NCBI GenBank assembly: GCA_034429975.1
Contig: DAOUFM010000151.1
Location: forward strand, 41,474-105,473
DNA length: 64,000 nt
Reading direction: 5' to 3'
DNA from: UBA6170 sp034429975
GTDB taxonomy: Bacteria; Chloroflexota; Anaerolineae; Anaerolineales; Anaerolineaceae
The position numbers and the translations under genes are program-made. Positions 60,894 to 64,000 of the stretch are shown here, in pieces. The notes below the pieces were generated by a model that saw only the letters and a program-made list of their open reading frames with translations, made no database searches and was not told the DNA's origin. Numbering within the stretch: the first letter of the stretch is position 1; the number at the start of each line of letters is the position of its first letter.

Positions 60894-63800
60894 ATGAGTC
60901 GACAAAGTAATAACAAATCAGATTTAAATTTCATAACAGAAGAGAAATTAGCAAAAAAGCTCAATATTTCTTTGAGGGTGGCTAAAAGAATTCTTGCATT
61001 TCGCCCTTTTAAAAATAAATCTCAACTTGACCAAATTTGGGGTCTGGATCTTGAAACGAAACAAAAAATTATTGAACTCTTTGATTTTGAATCAGATCAG
61101 AAAGCGAAAGAAAGCACATCTGAGATTGAAGTTGAAAAAAGCGGTCCATTAATAGTAGAAAATCTACAAAATCTATCCCCAGAATTAGCTGATGAGAATG
61201 CGAATTTAAACCCAAAAATTTTAGATACATTACCTCAACCGGAAATTGACAACAAAGAAAGATTACTAAAGAACACCAAACAAAAATCTAAACCATCCTG
61301 GAAAACAATCATTCTTCTTTTGGCCATTTTTCTTTTAGGGGCTGCGTTTCGCTTTTATGGCATAAACTGGGATGCAAATTTTCACCAACACCCGGATGAA
61401 CGCTATATGTCCATGGTTGCGGAAGCAATCAAAGGGGTTGATGGCGTCCGCGTTTATTTTGACACACAAACCAGTACTTTAAACCCCCTAAATCATGGTT
61501 CCTATACCTATGGGATGCTGCCATTATTTTTAACGCGTATGATTGCCTCCTGGCTACAAATGACACATTATGACAAGATTACATTGGTAGGCCGGGCTCT
61601 TTCGGGTTTGTTTGATTTGGCTGTTATTCTGCCACTTTTCCTTTTAGCAGTCCGGTTATATAACAAAAAAGTGGGTTATCTTGCGGCTGTATTATATGCT
61701 TGTGCCGTTTTCCCGATTCAGTTGTCCCACTTTTTTACTGTGGATTCCTTTGCAACTTTTTTTGTTGTCTTAAGTTTTTATTTTCTTTTATTAGCGATTC
61801 CACTCGATGAACCAGGCCAAAAAGTAAACGGATCAAATAATGTTTACTTTATCTTATTTGGTTTCCTGGTTGGAATGGCGGCAGCCTGTAAAGTAAATAC
61901 TTTACCAATTTTGGGACTCATTTTTGTTGCTGCAGCAATCTATTTATTTCTTAATCGTAAAGAAGGAAATATTTTTACCCAGAATAAACCCCTCTTCCTG
62001 GGCCTTTTTCTAGCTCCTCTAATTGCCTTTATTGCTTTCCGGATTTTTCAGCCTTATGCCTTTAATGGCCCCAGTTTTTCAAATTTTGGAATTAACCCAA
62101 GATGGCTGGAGATTATTAAGGAAGTAACCAATCAGGTAGCGGGAAATTCTGAATGGCCACCAAATCATCATTGGACGAATCGCCCGGTTCAATACGCCTG
62201 GGTCAATATGGTTTTATGGGGCATGGGTCTTCCTTTGGGAGTAATGGCCTGGTTTGGATGGGGTTGGGCAGGTATAAAAATAATAAAAGGCGATTGGAGG
62301 AAACATTTATTTCCATTTGTCTGGGTTTTAGCATACTTCTTGTGGCAAAATATTCAATTTTGGCGTTATATGCGTTATTTCCTGCCAATTTACCCATTCC
62401 TCGTTTTATTTGCTGCCTGGGCTTTGGTTGAAATGTTAACCCGAACACAATCGAAGATAAAAAGAATATCGGAGCTTGGAAAGAATTTTCGGCTGCATGT
62501 TCATGAGTTTACGCTTAACTGGCAGGGGTATGGCAGCAGTTTGCTTCTTCTATTGGTGGTAGGTGGGACATTTCTTTATGCTTTTGCCTTTACCCGCATT
62601 TATTCCCGCCCCCATACCCGAGTCGAGGCATCCCGCTGGATATTGAAAAATATTCCTGGACCATTTAATATATTTATTACCAATCAAGATGAAACAGAAA
62701 TGTATCCTGTTTCAATTTATAACGATCATAATTTGGAGTTGGGAACACCGCAAATTGTCGATATAAAAATAAAAACTGGCGGAGAATTATCGAAGATCAC
62801 AGCTCCTAACATTTCAAGACAACAAAATAAATTTCATATTTCTTTTGCTACCAATGAGTCAGGAGAAAATTCTCTTTTTGAAACCTGGGCATCTATGCCT
62901 TATCGTAGCGTTGATAATCTGAATTTTATCGAGTTCCCAGAATTTGAACTAGTTGCTGGGCAACCATATTATCTCAAAATTAATTCAGAAGGTGATGTTC
63001 AGGCAACTTTTTCACAGATTATTTTCTCAAAAGTGAATGAAGAAGAGCCAGCATTCGTGCTCGATATAAACATGGAAGAAAACCGAATAGATGGGTCAGA
63101 TTTCCTGGTCGATTTCCAGGTAGATGAAAATATTTGGGTTAATCGACTGGAACTGGTAAATTTTACTCAAGAATTTCAGCCCACTGCAGCGATCTTAAAA
63201 GTTAGTATTTTGAACAACCGTGATGAAGAAAACACTTTGGTAGAATCTGAACAACGCATAAATTTCGAAGAACCGGATGCTCATTATTCGGCGGAATTTA
63301 CCTTTCCCGAAATCTCATTAGACGAGAATGAAGATTATTATCTTAAATATGAACTAGTGGAAGGACCGGCTGTTACGCTCAATGCGGTTCCTTTCACACT
63401 TGAAACTTCCTGGGATGACGCTTTGCCATTGAGCGTTGATGGTATCGATGCTTTAGGTGGAATATACAACCCGCTTAACCTGGAACTATATGAGCTGGAT
63501 AATCTGGAGAAACGGGAAAGCATGATCAGAATCCTGGATGAAAGTGAGTTTCTGGTTATTCCCAGCAATCGGGCTTATGATGCCATGCCACGATTGGAGT
63601 TGAGATATCCGTTAACTTTAAGGTATTATCAGTTGCTATTTGACTGTGATTGCAGTTCGAATGCGTTGGAAAACCGCGCATATCATTTGAGCCCTCCTTA
63701 TACAAGCCCGTTAGGTTTCGACCTGGTGGCGGTTTTTGTGAGCAACCCGAATATTGGTGCGATCCAACTTAACGATCAATCGGCGGATGAATCTTTTACA

Positions 63801-64000
63801 GTTTATGATCATCCTAAAGTTTTTATCTTTAAAAAATCTGCAAACTTTTCAATTGAAAAAGTAAGAGATGAATTAGAACGGGTTGATTTGGATGCAGTTC
63901 AATTCCAGGTTCCGAAAGATTATTTAAAATCAAAAGTCACTCTTCTTCTCCCGGAAGATCGTTTAACCGCCCAGAAGCTCGGGGGGACCTGGTCACAGTT
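60894..64000 (+). CDS. GT39-like membrane glycosyltransferase with N-terminal helix-hairpin-helix-like domain (truncated by window end)
   Basis: The frame from ATG 60894 is open through the last base, over 1,035 codons. Residues 13-63 form a ComEA-like double HhH pattern (ITEEKLAKKLNISLRVAKRI, LDQIWGLDLETKQKIIEL). An acidic/basic linker follows to about 135. The first membrane helix is SWKTIILLLAIFLLGAAF, then the catalytic loop FHQHPDERYMSMVAEAI (Asp-Glu), more helices (LVGRALSGLFDLAVILPLFLL, PVQYAWVNMVLWGMGLPLG) and a large outside C-terminal region. Domain order HhH then membrane transferase is unusual; see findings. It is the second GT39-like gene in a row. Confidence 0.87.
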   Translation, partial: MSRQSNNKSDLNFITEEKLAKKLNISLRVAKRILAFRPFKNKSQLDQIWGLDLETKQKIIELFDFESDQKAKESTSEIEVEKSGPLIVENLQNLSPELADENANLNPKILDTLPQPEIDNKERLLKNTKQKSKPSWKTIILLLAIFLLGAAFRFYGINWDANFHQHPDERYMSMVAEAIKGVDGVRVYFDTQTSTLNPLNHGSYTYGMLPLFLTRMIASWLQMTHYDKITLVGRALSGLFDLAVILPLFLLAVRLYNKKVGYLAAVLYACAVFPIQLSHFFTVDSFATFFVVLSFYFLLLAIPLDEPGQKVNGSNNVYFILFGFLVGMAAACKVNTLPILGLIFVAAAIYLFLNRKEGNIFTQNKPLFLGLFLAPLIAFIAFRIFQPYAFNGPSFSNFGINPRWLEIIKEVTNQVAGNSEWPPNHHWTNRPVQYAWVNMVLWGMGLPLGVMAWFGWGWAGIKIIKGDWRKHLFPFVWVLAYFLWQNIQFWRYMRYFLPIYPFLVLFAAWALVEMLTRTQSKIKRISELGKNFRLHVHEFTLNWQGYGSSLLLLLVVGGTFLYAFAFTRIYSRPHTRVEASRWILKNIPGPFNIFITNQDETEMYPVSIYNDHNLELGTPQIVDIKIKTGGELSKITAPNISRQQNKFHISFATNESGENSLFETWASMPYRSVDNLNFIEFPEFELVAGQPYYLKINSEGDVQATFSQIIFSKVNEEEPAFVLDINMEENRIDGSDFLVDFQVDENIWVNRLELVNFTQEFQPTAAILKVSILNNRDEENTLVESEQRINFEEPDAHYSAEFTFPEISLDENEDYYLKYELVEGPAVTLNAVPFTLETSWDDALPLSVDGIDALGGIYNPLNLELYELDNLEKRESMIRILDESEFLVIPSNRAYDAMPRLELRYPLTLRYYQLLFDCDCSSNALENRAYHLSPPYTSPLGFDLVAVFVSNPNIGAIQLNDQSADESFTVYDHPKVFIFKKSANFSIEKVRDELERVDLDAVQFQVPKDYLKSKVTLLLPEDRLTAQKLGGTWSQ

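Noticed and set aside
62153..62448. Short ORFs on both strands near 62.2 kb
   Set aside because: They lie within the large open frame 60894-64000, which is supported by membrane helices and the catalytic loop.
16..64000. CRISPR arrays, insertion sequences, prophage and integrase genes
   Set aside because: No regularly spaced repeats, transposase or phage structural genes were recognised on either strand.

Overview
The window looks like chromosome from an anaerobic, organoheterotrophic bacterium of the Chloroflexota, most likely class Anaerolineae. The base is inference: moderately AT-rich DNA, many secreted and lipid-anchored proteins, CUT1-type sugar ABC systems without their own ATPase, ROK regulators, GT39 membrane glycosyltransferases, secreted proteins with a terminal 'YLP' hydrophobic motif, and a complete ornithine-fermentation cluster. 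No rRNA, tRNA, CRISPR array, prophage or insertion sequence was seen.

Layout. 1-2.3 kb: a partial gene, a HEAT-repeat protein, an AlkA-type DNA glycosylase and an AhpD-like protein. 2.4-6.6 kb: a MarR regulator with a good sigma70-type promoter, followed by two half-size ABC exporters that form a textbook asymmetric heterodimer (one degenerate and one consensus ATP site). 6.7-17.4 kb: an amino-sugar/chitin locus with a ROK repressor, ROK-like kinase, PIG-L deacetylase, substrate-binding protein broken by an in-frame TAG, two permeases, a NagZ-like GH3 enzyme and a convergent secreted GH18 chitinase. 17.7-21.7 kb: secreted or anchored hydrolases (alpha/beta hydrolase, nuclease lipoprotein, alkaline-phosphatase-fold enzyme). 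22-26 kb: a second CUT1 ABC system, whose first permease carries a large membrane insertion. 26-30.5 kb: two large secreted proteins (BNR propeller; M23-like plus PPC). 30.6-35.4 kb: DUF488, an FAD/NAD reductase, a cyclopropane-fatty-acid synthase coupled to a flavoprotein, and a membrane protein.

35.6-44.7 kb is the metabolic centrepiece. It encodes the oxidative ornithine pathway: ornithine racemase, B12/PLP-dependent D-ornithine 4,5-aminomutase (OraS/OraE), 2,4-diaminopentanoate dehydrogenase (Ord) and 2-amino-4-ketopentanoate thiolase (OrtA/OrtB). It also holds a MutL/GlmL-like ASKHA protein and a terminal alanine racemase that could convert the D-alanine product to L-alanine. A clear terminator closes the unit.

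44.8-47.2 kb holds small envelope proteins and a translationally coupled cytoplasmic BNR propeller plus MoaD/ThiS-like protein ending in Gly-Gly. 47.2-54.3 kb, all on the minus strand, is a redox locus: small membrane protein, octaheme cytochrome c, Tat-exported 4x[4Fe-4S] protein, NrfD/HybB-type quinone-site protein and response regulator, preceded by a histidine kinase/response regulator pair. 54.6-55.9 kb is a decayed DEAD-box RNA helicase with several lesions, one of which happens to create the slippery heptamer A AAA AAC. 56-57.1 kb carries an Ig-like lipoprotein and a CBS-domain protein. 57.1-57.9 kb is a nearly gene-free AT-rich stretch with a perfect hairpin and a gene remnant. The end of the window has two large GT39-like glycosyltransferases: one with C-terminal PA14-type domains, and one, running off the window, with an N-terminal helix-hairpin-helix-like domain fused to the membrane enzyme.
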